From positions 62,001 to 126,000 of the forward strand of contig NZ_AKJY01000014.1 in NCBI RefSeq assembly GCF_000282115.1: DNA of 64,000 nucleotides, written 5' to 3'. Of this stretch, positions 45,521 through 55,094 are shown in pieces. The number at the start of each line of letters is the position of its first letter. Within the stretch, counting starts at the first letter, position 1. A program made the translations under genes and the position numbers. This DNA comes from Chryseobacterium populi (lineage in GTDB: Bacteria > Bacteroidota > Bacteroidia > Flavobacteriales > Weeksellaceae). A model generated the notes under the pieces. It did no database searches, was not told the DNA's origin, and worked only from the letters and a program-made list of their open reading frames with translations.

Positions 45521-48493
45521 ATGCGTAAAGAGACACAGAAACTGATAGTTTTGTCACTGTTGGGATTAGTAAGCGTCAATTTGGCGGCTCAGCAAACAGC
45601 TAAAAAAGACACTATTAAAAACATCGATGAGGTTGTAGTAACAGCTTTAGGAATCAAAAGACAAGATAAGTCTTTAGGGTATGTTGCGGAAACCATAAAA
45701 TCTGAAGAGATTTTAAAAACCCAGAACAATAACTGGTCTCAGGCTTTGGAAGGGAAAGTGGCAGGTCTTAAAATACAGACTGCAGGTGCCGGACCTCTGG
45801 GAAGTTCACTGATCAAGCTGAGAGGAGACATTTCCATGAATATGGATCAGAACAATGCTCTGATCGTAGTAGACGGAGTTCCTTTAAGCAATTCAACAAC
45901 AGGAACCGGATTTTCTGCTTATGGAGCAGGAGCCAAAGCTGATTTACCGATTGATTACGGAAACGGGATCAACAGCATCAACCCGGATGATATTGAAACG
46001 ATAACTATTCTGAAAGGCTCTACGGCTGCGGCTTTATACGGATCCAGAGGAGCAGGTGGTGCGGTCATGATCACCACAAAATCGGGAAAAACTAAAAAAG
46101 GAAAAATACAGGTTACTTTAAATTCCTATTCAAGCTACGATACGGTACTGAAATGGCCGGATTACCAGTATGAATACGGTCAGGGAACCATGCAGAAAAA
46201 TACCAGCGGAAACTATTTCTATTCTTACGGAGCATCTGCGGACGGGGTAAGTACAGGAGGAACCAGTAGTGCTTTCGGACCGAAATTCGCAGGACAGTAC
46301 TATTTTCAGTATGACCCGACATTAGAAGGGCAAAGTGCAGAAAGACAATTGTGGCGGCCTTACAAAGACAATATTAAGGGGTTCTGGCAGACGGGAACTA
46401 CATTCTCTAATAATATTGCTGTAGAAACTTCCAATGAAAATACCTCTTTCAGGTCATCATTAACCTATCTGAAAAATGAATGGATGATGCCGAATACAGG
46501 TTTTGACAGGTTCAATGCCGCGCTTTCATTTGACCATAAGATCAGTGAAAGATTGAAAGTAGGCGTTAAATTTAATTATAACAAAACCAAAAGTGATAAC
46601 TTACCTGCTACAGGATATAGCAATCAGTCTATTTCTTATTTCATGATTTTCCAGAACCCGAATGTGGATCTGTCATGGTATCAGCCGATCTGGAAGAAAG
46701 ACAAATACCAGGTAGATCAGATTCACCCGTTCAGCTCATATATCGACAACCCTTATATGATTGCTTATGAAATGCTGAATGGAGTAGATAAGAATTTTAT
46801 TACGGGAAATGTAAACCTTAATTATAAAATTGCTAAAAACTTCGACGTCATGTTCAGATCAGGAATGGAGCTTACGAATGAAGAACGTACCCAGCAAAGG
46901 CCATGGAGCTCTGCCAACTACCTTCAGGGGATGTACAGAGAGCAGCATATTAAGCAGATGGATTTGAATAATGACTTATTATTCACTTATAAAAATACAT
47001 TTAAAGACTTTGATTTCAGTGCGTCGGCTGGGGGAAATATCCGTTATTCAGAATATACGATGTATGATTATATGGCAGACGGACTTCTTAAGCCGGGCGT
47101 CTACACCCTTCCGAACGGTATTGCCAATATCACAAAATTTGCCACTCCAAGCGATAAGCAGGTAAACAGTGCATACGGTTTAGTGACATTAGGTTATCAG
47201 AATAAAATTTTCTTAGACCTTACTGCGCGAAATGACTGGAGCAGTACACTTCCAAAAGACAACCGGTCTTATTTTTATCCGTCTGCGGGAATGTCTTTCA
47301 TTCTTTCAGAAATATTTAAACTCAATTCAAACCAGTTTAATTATTGGAAATTAAGAGCTTCCTGGTCAAAAGTAGGAAATGATACAAATCCATATAAGCT
47401 TATTAAATATTATAACAACAGTGTTTTCTCAGGATCGGTTGAAGCACCGTCATTATATCCAAACCCTGACCTGAGACCTGAAATGCTTACCAACATAGAA
47501 GCAGGAATGGATTTCAGCATTATTAAAAACAGGATCAGTTATTCCATTACCGCTTATCAGAACAATTCCAAAGATCAGATTGTGGATATTCCTGCATTGT
47601 ATGAAACAGGATACAGCAAAAGAACGATCAATGCAGGGGAGGTCAGAAACCGTGGCCTTGAAATGACCTTAAATACTTTCCCGGTTAAAAATAAAAACTT
47701 CTCATGGAGTGTAAATGCGAACTGGTCGATGAACAGGAATAAAATCCTTTCTCTTCCTGATGAATTTCAGGGCCAGCCTTATACCTTGGCCAGTGTAGGT
47801 GGAGTAGTATATTATAACGCTGTGGTTGGTGGTTCACTTGGAGACATGTACGGTTACGGATTAATGTACTCGCCGGATGGGCAAGTTGTTTACGGAACCG
47901 ATGGATTAACGGCTAAACCTACTGAAATGAAGAAAATAGGTAATGCTTACCCGAAATGGAGAGCTGGTCTTCAAAACGAATTCAGATATAAAAACTTTAC
48001 TGTGAGTTTCTCATTCGACGGACAGTACAAAGGAATGGCCTATTCCCAGTCACATCATAAAATGACAGAACAGGGGAAACTTGAACATACCCTGATCGGA
48101 AGGGACAACCCAAATGGTTTGATCATAGGGGAAGGAGTGGTACAGAATCCGGACGGATCTTATTCTCCTAATACAAAAGGCGTTGCTGTTTCTGTTTACT
48201 ATGCAGATTATTACAGAAGAGCCAATGTGGAAACCAATTCATTTGATACCTCTTTCATCAAGCTTAGAGATGCCAGAATATCGTATTCTTTCCCGAAAAG
48301 TGTAACGGAACAGTTAAAACTGACGGATCTGTCTTTGGCATTATTCGGAAGAAACCTCTGGATGTGGACGAAGTTTCCGTTGTTCGATCCGGAAGCAGCG
48401 ACTCTTAATGACAACCAGATCACTCCGGGAGTTGAAATGGGACAGTTGCCAACAGCAAGAACAGTGGGAATCCAACTTAATGTTAAATTTTAA
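45521..48493 (+). CDS. susC: SusC/RagA-type TonB-linked outer-membrane transporter
   Basis: 990 residues. The signal peptide ends near AAQQ. There is no N-terminal carboxypeptidase-like domain; a short TonB-box-like stretch (IDEVVVTALGIKRQDKSLGY) leads directly into the plug with ALIVVDGVPLSN and ITILKGSTAAALYGSRGAGG, then a large barrel ending in VKF. It pairs with the SusD lipoprotein 12 bp downstream as a lidded import pump. The secreted phosphoesterase behind it and the Pho-box-like promoter suggest uptake of phosphate-containing compounds rather than sugars. Confidence 0.94.
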   Translation: MRKETQKLIVLSLLGLVSVNLAAQQTAKKDTIKNIDEVVVTALGIKRQDKSLGYVAETIKSEEILKTQNNNWSQALEGKVAGLKIQTAGAGPLGSSLIKLRGDISMNMDQNNALIVVDGVPLSNSTTGTGFSAYGAGAKADLPIDYGNGINSINPDDIETITILKGSTAAALYGSRGAGGAVMITTKSGKTKKGKIQVTLNSYSSYDTVLKWPDYQYEYGQGTMQKNTSGNYFYSYGASADGVSTGGTSSAFGPKFAGQYYFQYDPTLEGQSAERQLWRPYKDNIKGFWQTGTTFSNNIAVETSNENTSFRSSLTYLKNEWMMPNTGFDRFNAALSFDHKISERLKVGVKFNYNKTKSDNLPATGYSNQSISYFMIFQNPNVDLSWYQPIWKKDKYQVDQIHPFSSYIDNPYMIAYEMLNGVDKNFITGNVNLNYKIAKNFDVMFRSGMELTNEERTQQRPWSSANYLQGMYREQHIKQMDLNNDLLFTYKNTFKDFDFSASAGGNIRYSEYTMYDYMADGLLKPGVYTLPNGIANITKFATPSDKQVNSAYGLVTLGYQNKIFLDLTARNDWSSTLPKDNRSYFYPSAGMSFILSEIFKLNSNQFNYWKLRASWSKVGNDTNPYKLIKYYNNSVFSGSVEAPSLYPNPDLRPEMLTNIEAGMDFSIIKNRISYSITAYQNNSKDQIVDIPALYETGYSKRTINAGEVRNRGLEMTLNTFPVKNKNFSWSVNANWSMNRNKILSLPDEFQGQPYTLASVGGVVYYNAVVGGSLGDMYGYGLMYSPDGQVVYGTDGLTAKPTEMKKIGNAYPKWRAGLQNEFRYKNFTVSFSFDGQYKGMAYSQSHHKMTEQGKLEHTLIGRDNPNGLIIGEGVVQNPDGSYSPNTKGVAVSVYYADYYRRANVETNSFDTSFIKLRDARISYSFPKSVTEQLKLTDLSLALFGRNLWMWTKFPLFDPEAATLNDNQITPGVEMGQLPTARTVGIQLNVKF

Positions 48494-48504
48494 AATTTGA
48501 AATC

Positions 48505-49956
48505 ATGAAAAAATTACTATTCAATATATTATTAATTTCAAGTATCGGTTTTGCATCGGTTTCTTGTGACAGGAACCTTGACGAAGTAAACATTGATGAA
48601 AGCAGGATCAGTGATCCGGTATCCGCCAAATTACTGGTGCCTATTCAATACAATATGGCTTCTGTTAATTATATGAGAGCCAATGATTTTACATTTGATA
48701 TCATGCAGGTTTCCCTTGATTTTCCCAATGAAGGAAACTCGCTGAGCCGATATTATCTTACAGAAAATACAGGAGCAGGCTTTTGGAATAACTCATACAA
48801 ATGGCTGAAGCAGGTAAAAGACCTTAAAGAAGCTGCTATTGAAGAAAAAGATGCAAATTATCAGGCTATTGCCATGGTGTTGAATGCCTGGATTTATTCC
48901 AATCTTACAGACACTTACGGAGACATTCCGTTTTCACAGGCAGGGAAATTAGATGAAGGAATTACTCAGCCGAAATTTGATAAGCAGAAAGATATTTATA
49001 TTCAGCTGTTGGATGACTTAAAAGCCGCAAACACTCTTTTTGTTACCAATAAACCCCTTACCGGTAGCGATCTTTTCTACAAAGCGGAAGCAGATGCCAA
49101 CGGAATTTCAAACTGGAAAAAATTCTGTAATTCACTTTCATTAAGATTATTGACAAGAATTTTAAAGAAAAACGGAGAAGTCAATGTTCATGAAAGAATC
49201 CAGGAAATCATAAATAATCCTACAACATATCCTCTTTTCCAGAGCAATGCGGAAACGGCAAAACTGAGTATAACCGGAGTTTCACCACTTCTCCCCCCGA
49301 TTGCAAGACCTCAGGATTTTACAACAAGCAGAGCGGCTTCTGAATTTTTTGTTGAAACTTTAAAAGCCAATAGTGACCCGCGTTTGTCAATGTTCTTTGG
49401 TCAGGCTAAAGCTATCCCATCCCAACAGAATATCGGGTACAAAGGTGCGCCTTCAGGTTATGCCTATGGAACGGTATTTACTTACCAGCCATCCAATATG
49501 AACCAGAATTTGGCAAAAGCACCATTGAATATTCTGATTTATCCTTATGCAGAGCTTCAGTTCACCCTTTCTGAATTGGCCAATAAAGGAATTATTCCGG
49601 GAAGCGCACAGACTTATTATGAAAATGGGGTTAAAGCGGCTATTGAGCAATGGGGAGCAACGGTTCCTGCCAACTACTTTGCCAATCCGAATGTAGCTTA
49701 CAACGGAACATTAGACCGGATTATGCTTCAGAAATATGTTGCTTTATTCTTTGTAGATCAGCAGCAGTGGTTTGAAAAAAGAAGAACCGGATTCCCGGTG
49801 CTTCCAAACAACGGCGGGCTTTTAAATAACGGAAACCTTCCGCAACGATTAATGTATCCTCCGAATCCAAAAGTCTTGAATACGGCAAATTACCAGGCTG
49901 CCGTTCAGCAGATGGGGGGAGATAATATCAACATCAAAACATGGTGGAATCAATAA
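48505..49956 (+). CDS. susD: SusD/RagB-type outer-membrane lipoprotein
   Basis: 483 residues with a lipoprotein signal peptide (lipobox ASVSC, Cys about residue 21) and an all-helical TPR-like SusD fold (SusD-like_2 type). Marks include WNNSYKWLKQVKDLKEAA, AWIYSNLTDTYGDIPFSQAG and FFVDQQQWFEKRRTGFPVLP. It forms the surface lid that captures substrate for the SusC channel encoded 12 bp upstream. Confidence 0.93.
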   Translation: MKKLLFNILLISSIGFASVSCDRNLDEVNIDESRISDPVSAKLLVPIQYNMASVNYMRANDFTFDIMQVSLDFPNEGNSLSRYYLTENTGAGFWNNSYKWLKQVKDLKEAAIEEKDANYQAIAMVLNAWIYSNLTDTYGDIPFSQAGKLDEGITQPKFDKQKDIYIQLLDDLKAANTLFVTNKPLTGSDLFYKAEADANGISNWKKFCNSLSLRLLTRILKKNGEVNVHERIQEIINNPTTYPLFQSNAETAKLSITGVSPLLPPIARPQDFTTSRAASEFFVETLKANSDPRLSMFFGQAKAIPSQQNIGYKGAPSGYAYGTVFTYQPSNMNQNLAKAPLNILIYPYAELQFTLSELANKGIIPGSAQTYYENGVKAAIEQWGATVPANYFANPNVAYNGTLDRIMLQKYVALFFVDQQQWFEKRRTGFPVLPNNGGLLNNGNLPQRLMYPPNPKVLNTANYQAAVQQMGGDNINIKTWWNQ

Positions 49957-49992
49957 TAATCGATCATAAATAATCTAAAATACAATCATACA

Positions 49993-51576
49993 ATGACTAT
50001 AAAATTTTTAATGCCATGTTTATTAATTTCTGCAATGGCATTTTCTCAGGCTTCCGTTTCAGGATATGTTTATGAGGACAGCAATAAAAATCTGAAAAAA
50101 GAAAACAGGGAAAAAGGAATTGAAGGAGTAGCGGTTTCCAATGGAATTCAGGTGGTTTTAACAGACAAGAACGGGAGGTACAGCCTTCCGGTTCAGGAAA
50201 ATCAGACGGTTTTTGTTATCAAGCCTTCAGGATATCAGACTGCCTTAAATGGCAATAACCTGCCTCAATATTACTACCAGTACAAGCCAAAAGGTTCTCC
50301 TGCTGATTTTAAATACAAAGGGAGCGCCCCTACAGGAGAGCTTCCGAAAGAGTTGAATTTCCCGCTGTATAAGCAGACGGAGAATAAAGACTTTGATATC
50401 CTGGTTTTCGGTGACCCACAGCCCTACACAGAAAAAGAACTGGATTATTTCAAAAGAGGGATTGTAAATGAAGTTAAAAATGCCAAAAAAAATGCAGTGC
50501 TGGGAATCAGTCTGGGTGACCTGGTAGGAGATAACTTAAGCTTGCAGAAGCCTTATGCAGACGTAATGAAAGAAATCGGTTTGCCGTGGTACAATGTAAT
50601 GGGAAATCATGATATGAATTATGATGCCAAAGAAGATCAGCTTTCAGACGAAACATTTGAATCCAATTTCGGACCAGCCAACTATTCATTCAACTATGGA
50701 AACGTTCACTTCATTATTTTGGATGATATTTTGTATCCGGATCCGAGAGATGGGAAAGGATATTGGGGTGGTTTCCGCGAAGATCAGTTGAAATTTGTTG
50801 AAAATGACCTGAAGCTGGTAGATAAAAACAAATTGGTTGTCGTTTCTTTCCACATTCCGCTGGACCATAAAAATGAAGATAATTTCAGGAATGCAGACCG
50901 TCAGAAATTATTTGATTATCTGACTCCTTTCCGGAATGCACTGATTTTGTCAGCACATACCCATATTCAGCAACAGATTTTCTATGGAAAACAAGCCGGG
51001 TGGAATGGTTCAAAAGATTTACACGAATATAACGTAGGAACCACCTGTGGTGACTGGTATTCAGGAACGCCTGACGAAGCCGGTTTACCAACTTCTACCA
51101 TGAGAGACGGAACGGCCAAAGGATATTCATTCATCAGCTTTACAGATAACCAGTATAAAGTCAAATACAAAACAGCCGGAAAACCGGAAGATTATCAGAT
51201 CGAATTATACGTTCCGAAGGTAATTCCTTTCCCTTCAAAAACATCTGCAAAAGTGCTTGCCAACTTCTTTATGGGAAGCAAAAAAGACAAAGTGGAATAC
51301 AGAATTGATAATGGCGACTGGAAAGAGATGGAATATGATGAAACAATTGATCCTAACTTCGCAATGTCGGTTTTCAAATGGGACACCACACAAAATTTAT
51401 TCCCGGGCAGAAGACCTTCAAACCCTGAAATATCAAAACACATCTGGGTAGGTGGATTTACCAATAAACTAACACAGGGAAAACATAAGGTTGAAGTGAA
51501 AGCGATAGACATGTATGGAAATCAGTTTTCTGCTTCAGAAGAATTTGAGGTTAAAGAACCTGTTCTTATCCCTTAG
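49993..51576 (+). CDS. Secreted calcineurin-like metallophosphoesterase
   Basis: 527 residues with a signal peptide (MTIKFLMPCLLISAMAFSQA). An N-terminal beta-sandwich repeat (about 22-110) leads to the metallophosphoesterase core (about 128-330) with VFGDPQPY, GDLVGDN, VMGNHDMNYD and ILSAHTHIQQQ, the metal-binding Asp/His set. A C-terminal calcineurin-like associated domain follows (about 350-527). It should release phosphate from phosphomono- or diesters outside the cytoplasm. It closes the susCD unit 36 bp after susD, before a clear terminator. Confidence 0.9.
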   Translation: MTIKFLMPCLLISAMAFSQASVSGYVYEDSNKNLKKENREKGIEGVAVSNGIQVVLTDKNGRYSLPVQENQTVFVIKPSGYQTALNGNNLPQYYYQYKPKGSPADFKYKGSAPTGELPKELNFPLYKQTENKDFDILVFGDPQPYTEKELDYFKRGIVNEVKNAKKNAVLGISLGDLVGDNLSLQKPYADVMKEIGLPWYNVMGNHDMNYDAKEDQLSDETFESNFGPANYSFNYGNVHFIILDDILYPDPRDGKGYWGGFREDQLKFVENDLKLVDKNKLVVVSFHIPLDHKNEDNFRNADRQKLFDYLTPFRNALILSAHTHIQQQIFYGKQAGWNGSKDLHEYNVGTTCGDWYSGTPDEAGLPTSTMRDGTAKGYSFISFTDNQYKVKYKTAGKPEDYQIELYVPKVIPFPSKTSAKVLANFFMGSKKDKVEYRIDNGDWKEMEYDETIDPNFAMSVFKWDTTQNLFPGRRPSNPEISKHIWVGGFTNKLTQGKHKVEVKAIDMYGNQFSASEEFEVKEPVLIP

Positions 51577-51610
51577 TTTTTCATTTTTTTACTATACTTT
51601 CAATTCAGGA

Positions 51611-51642
51611 AACCGGCTTACAATAAGCCGGTTTTATTTTTT
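51611..51642 (+). terminator. Terminator of the susCD-phosphoesterase unit
   Basis: AACCGGCTTA (51611-51620) pairs with TAAGCCGGTT (51624-51633) around CAA, followed by a T-rich tail. Confidence 0.85.
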
Positions 51643-51672
51643 AATTACAAAATTTTTGCTTACCTGGCGGAT

Positions 51673-51688
51673 AAAACCTATAAGCTTT
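51673..51688. repeat. Solo copy of the 16-bp palindrome arm from 28264
   Basis: AAAACCTATAAGCTTT, identical to the right arm of the palindrome at 28247-28279, here without its partner arm. Two exact copies in intergenic DNA of one 64-kb window suggest a dispersed element. Confidence 0.6.
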
Positions 51689-51784
51689 AATTTTCCAAAC
51701 AAAGCTAAAAACACTGGTGAAATATTTAAACAAATATTGCCCCTAATTAGTAGGTAAATAACCGCTTTTAAAAATATCGTTTCG

Positions 51785-51792
51785 TAAATTTG
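51785..51792 (+). promoter_or_regulatory. -7 promoter element of the SDR gene (TAAATTTG)
   Basis: Fits TAnnTTTG. Its last bases are the TTG of a longer frame at 51790, which shows that the ATG at 51814 is the real start. Confidence 0.65.
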
Positions 51793-51813
51793 TATTACGA
51801 AAAGTATATCACT

Positions 51814-52527
51814 ATGAATATAAAAGGAAAAAATGCCATTGTAACAGGTGGTGGAAGAGGTCTTGGTAAAGCTGTTGCCCTGGCATTGGCTAATGAAGGT
51901 GTAAATGTAGCCATTACCGGAAGAAATGAAGAAAATCTTAAAAATACGGTTGAAGAAATCAGAAATACGGGAGTAAACACTGCCTATGCAGTTTTCAGTA
52001 TGGATGACGAATCTGAAGTAAAGGCAGGTATTGAATCTTTGGCCGGGCAGCTTGGAGGTGTTGATATTTTAATCAACAACGCCGGAATAGGAGACTTCGG
52101 AACCATTGAAGAAATGCCGTCAGAAACCTGGGAACAGGTAATAAAAACCAATCTTTTCGGAGTGTATTATGCAGCAAAAGCGGTTCATCCTTTCTTAAAA
52201 GCAAAAGGTGAAGGTGATATTGTGAATGTAGCATCAACAGCAGGCTTGAAGGGCGGACCGAATATGTCGGCTTATGCAGCATCTAAAGCAGCAGTAGTTT
52301 CTTTGTCACAATCAATGATGGCGGAATGGAGAAAACAAAATATCCGGGTAATCACATTAACTCCAAGTACGATTGCTTCAGATATGAGCATCCAGGGCGG
52401 ATTGACTGACGGGAACCCCGACAAAGTGCTGCAACCGGAAGATTTTGCAGAATGGGTAAGGGATATCCTGAAAATGAACAGAAGAGCCTTAATTGCAAAC
52501 GGGTCTATTTTTTCTACAAATCCTTAA
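51814..52527 (+). CDS. Short-chain dehydrogenase/reductase (3-oxoacyl-ACP reductase-like)
   Basis: 237 residues from ATG 51814. A classical SDR: NAD(P) binding TGGGRGLGKA (about 13-22), NNAGIGDFG (about 88), catalytic Ser in VNVASTAGLKGG and YAASKAAVV (Tyr-x3-Lys, about 152-156). It ends at the usual length. Many members of this FabG-like group act on ketoacyl or small carbonyl substrates. The substrate is not predictable here, and the neighbours do not help. Confidence 0.88.
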   Translation: MNIKGKNAIVTGGGRGLGKAVALALANEGVNVAITGRNEENLKNTVEEIRNTGVNTAYAVFSMDDESEVKAGIESLAGQLGGVDILINNAGIGDFGTIEEMPSETWEQVIKTNLFGVYYAAKAVHPFLKAKGEGDIVNVASTAGLKGGPNMSAYAASKAAVVSLSQSMMAEWRKQNIRVITLTPSTIASDMSIQGGLTDGNPDKVLQPEDFAEWVRDILKMNRRALIANGSIFSTNP

Positions 52528-52611
52528 TGGTAGTTTAAAGTTGATCGTTAATGGGATTTAATTATCATCAACTCAAATAATGAAAACATTTTAATATGAT
52601 TTTTATTGATA

Positions 52612-52665
52612 GGGGCGGGCTTTAGCCCGCTTTTCTTTGCCACAACGGATTTGGCTTTAGCCCAA
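52612..52665. repeat. Two GCTTTAGC hairpins in intergenic DNA
   Basis: GCGGGC-TTTA-GCCCGC (52615-52630) is followed by a second, weaker TTGGC-TTTA-GCC hairpin (52651-52664). The first may terminate the SDR transcript. The repeated TTTA-loop design looks like a dispersed intergenic repeat. The rest of 52528-52817 shows no gene. Confidence 0.5.
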
Positions 52666-52817
52666 ACCTAAAAACGCAGTCATGCTTAATATCCTTACTA
52701 TCTTCATCAATCTTAATAGCTCAGATTTAAGGTTTAAAAGATTTCAGTATGAAAAAATATTGTACCCGTTACATTAAAAAAGCATTGATTCCGGGAATTC
52801 TAATCCTATTAATTCGT

Positions 52818-52825
52818 TATTTTTG
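52818..52825 (+). promoter_or_regulatory. -7 promoter element of prmA (TATTTTTG)
   Basis: Fits TAnnTTTG. It overlaps the TTG at 52823, so translation starts at the ATG at 52841. Confidence 0.65.
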
Positions 52826-52840
52826 TACCAAATTTATTAC

Positions 52841-53668
52841 ATGCAAAATTATTTAGAATTCAATTTCAAAATTTCTCCATTACAACCCTGGAACGAAATA
52901 TTAATGGCAGAGCTTATCGAAATAGGTTTTGACAGTTTCACGGAAGAAATTGATGGTATTTTAGGATATATTCAGAAAGATTTATTCAATGAAAATGAAC
53001 TTAAAACTCTTCCTCTTCTTGAAAATGAAAATGTAAAAATTGAATACTCTTTCCAGGAAATGCCTAATATCAACTGGAATGAAGAGTGGGAAAAGAATTT
53101 TTCACCGATAAATATTGATGATAAAGTTTTGATCAGAGCAGAATTCCATGAATCTGTACCCGGAATGCATGAAATTGTGATTCAGCCTAAAATGTCTTTC
53201 GGAACCGGGCACCATCCTACAACCCATCTGATGATCCAGCAGATGATGGATATGGATTTAAACAGTAAAAAAGTGCTGGATATGGGGTGCGGAACTTCCG
53301 TACTGGCAATTTATGCAAAACAGAAAGGTGCAGGTGATGTAAAAGCCATTGATATTGATGAATGGTCAGTTGAGAACTCAAAAGAAAATGCAGAAAGAAA
53401 TAAGGTTGAACTGGATATTGAACAGGGAACTGCCGAAAATTTGGGAAAAGAGAATTTTGATATTATTCTGGCTAATATTAACCGTAATATCCTGATTTCA
53501 GATATTCCAACATATGTATCTGTTTTGAATAAAGGTGGAAAATTATTGCTTTCGGGACTGTGCTTTTTTGATGCAGATGATATTCTTGAAGTCTGTAAAG
53601 AAAATAGCCTTGAATTGAAAAAGCAGTTGCAGCGTGAAGAATGGGTAAGCTTGTTACTCGAAAAATAA
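52841..53668 (+). CDS. prmA: Ribosomal protein L11 methyltransferase
   Basis: 275 residues from ATG 52841. The N-terminal L11-recognition region (about 1-95) has the usual WNEEWEKNFSPI. The SAM-binding methyltransferase domain has QPKMSFGTGHHPTTHLMI, VLDMGCGTSVLAIYA, AIDIDEWSVENSKENAE and ILANINRNIL. It trimethylates lysines of ribosomal protein L11. It ends next to a secreted SH3-like gene whose candidate starts (53668 or 53686) touch its stop. Confidence 0.93.
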   Translation: MQNYLEFNFKISPLQPWNEILMAELIEIGFDSFTEEIDGILGYIQKDLFNENELKTLPLLENENVKIEYSFQEMPNINWNEEWEKNFSPINIDDKVLIRAEFHESVPGMHEIVIQPKMSFGTGHHPTTHLMIQQMMDMDLNSKKVLDMGCGTSVLAIYAKQKGAGDVKAIDIDEWSVENSKENAERNKVELDIEQGTAENLGKENFDIILANINRNILISDIPTYVSVLNKGGKLLLSGLCFFDADDILEVCKENSLELKKQLQREEWVSLLLEK

Positions 53669-53685
53669 TGATTAAAAGAAGGAAT

Positions 53686-54528
53686 ATGAAATCCTTACTG
53701 ACTGTTTTATTTTTATTGGCTATACAATTGATTTCCGCTCAGGAAGAAGAGATCGTATATGCTGATGGCGTTTTCGGATTTGAAGAAAATAAGCCCCAGA
53801 AAATATTTACAGACCAGGCAAGACTGAGATTGGATCCCAACGTAAATGCTCAAATACTGGATTCTTTAAAAACCAATCAGCAGGTTCTCATTCTTAAAAA
53901 AGATGAAGCGGTTTTAAAACTGGGTGAAAGAAGGGCAAACTGGTATAAAATATCCTGCCAGAAAGGAGATAAGACTGTAGAAGGCTATATTTGGGGTGGA
54001 AATCTCTGTGTTGGTTACCGGAATAAAAACGGCTATGATTTTCTGTTCGGCCTTTCAAAGACGGAAACCAGGAAAAACAAACAGTCTGGAGAAAATTATC
54101 AGCAGAATATTGCAAGTATAAAACTGGTTGAAGGAAATACTCTGGTTGATGAGGTTTTCTTTGATACGGGGAGAGGAGAAGAATTGAGCTATGGGACATT
54201 CAATGTAGAAAGTAATCATAAATTACAAAACGTGGAATTAACCCTGAAAGCGATGGTCTCAGGAGAAGCCTGCGGAATTGCGAGTTATGATCAGTATGTG
54301 CTTTTTAAAGATAAAAAACTCATTACTTTGCCTCAGCTGACGAATGTAGGCGATGCAGATGTATACTATCACGGTGAAAAGTTTATATTTCCGAATGATA
54401 AAGGAGGAATTTCCAATGCCTTTATTTTTAAAATGGAGGAAATGGAAAAAGATGATCATGATAAAGAAAAGAAGAAACGCTCGTCTAAAACTTATCTTTG
54501 GAACGGAAATTCCTACAGATTGAAATAA
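53686..54528 (+). CDS. Secreted SH3-like domain protein
   Basis: 280 residues from ATG 53686, which gives a clean signal peptide (MKSLLTVLFLLAIQLISAQ). An ATG at 53668 overlapping the prmA stop would add six basic residues. The N-terminal mature part (about 35-110) is a bacterial SH3-type fold (ARLRLDPNVNAQILDSLKTN, then YIWGGNLCVGY), often binding peptidoglycan or substrates. The C-terminal ~150 residues are beta-rich and unrecognised, ending in a charged KEKKKRSSK stretch. It is probably cotranscribed with prmA. Confidence 0.7.
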   Translation: MKSLLTVLFLLAIQLISAQEEEIVYADGVFGFEENKPQKIFTDQARLRLDPNVNAQILDSLKTNQQVLILKKDEAVLKLGERRANWYKISCQKGDKTVEGYIWGGNLCVGYRNKNGYDFLFGLSKTETRKNKQSGENYQQNIASIKLVEGNTLVDEVFFDTGRGEELSYGTFNVESNHKLQNVELTLKAMVSGEACGIASYDQYVLFKDKKLITLPQLTNVGDADVYYHGEKFIFPNDKGGISNAFIFKMEEMEKDDHDKEKKKRSSKTYLWNGNSYRLK

Positions 54529-54547
54529 GGTTCTCATTTATAAAAAT

Positions 54548-54577
54548 AAAAGCCACTGTACATTTGCAGTGGCTTTT
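54548..54577. terminator. Bidirectional hairpin terminator
   Basis: AAAAGCCACTG (54548-54558) pairs perfectly with CAGTGGCTTTT (54567-54577), between the SH3 gene and the convergent RidA-like gene. Confidence 0.85.
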
Positions 54578-54602
54578 GATATATGGAAATAAAGCACATG
54601 AA

Positions 54603-55094
54603 TTATCGGCTGGCATCACTAAGTTGTGCAATTAATTCTATTTCCAGTTTAGCATTTGGTTCATACAATCTGCTTATCTGTACCCAGGTAGCTGCAGGAA
54701 AATCGCCTTTATAAAACTCTTTTCTTGAGTCGTTATATTTTTTCATCGTCTCTATGTCTGTAGTATAAAGATTTTCTTTTACAACATTTTCTGAGGTTGC
54801 ACCAAAAGAATTGAGGCACTTTTCTAATGCTTTATAAACTTTGGCTATCCCTTCGGGACTTAAATCGTCTGTAGGAATACCCGAAATGTAAATTGTATTG
54901 CCTGCTTTAACGACTTGGGCATACCCGGCACTTTCATTTTGCTTTTGGGTATTATCCCAATGCCATTTTTCTTTAACTATAGCTGTTTTTTGGTTGGGTT
55001 TTTCTGCTTGTTTTTTTGAGTCACTATCATTTTTACAGCCAATACTGGCCAATATAAGTGAAACAAAACAAATTAAGGTAGGTATTTTAGTCAT
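54603..55094 (-). CDS. RidA-family lipoprotein
   Basis: 163 residues. The N-terminus is a lipoprotein signal (ICFVSLILASIGC, Cys about residue 20) followed by a Lys/Asp/Gln-rich linker. The remaining ~115 residues are the YjgF/RidA fold: GYAQVVKAGNTIYISGIPTD, ALEKCLNSFGAT, FPAATWVQISRLYEPNAKLE. Cytosolic RidA deaminates reactive enamines; the usual active-site Arg position is occupied within the VQISRLY segment. An envelope-anchored RidA homologue is unusual, and its substrate is unknown. Confidence 0.8.
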   Translation of the reverse strand: MTKIPTLICFVSLILASIGCKNDSDSKKQAEKPNQKTAIVKEKWHWDNTQKQNESAGYAQVVKAGNTIYISGIPTDDLSPEGIAKVYKALEKCLNSFGATSENVVKENLYTTDIETMKKYNDSRKEFYKGDFPAATWVQISRLYEPNAKLEIELIAQLSDASR

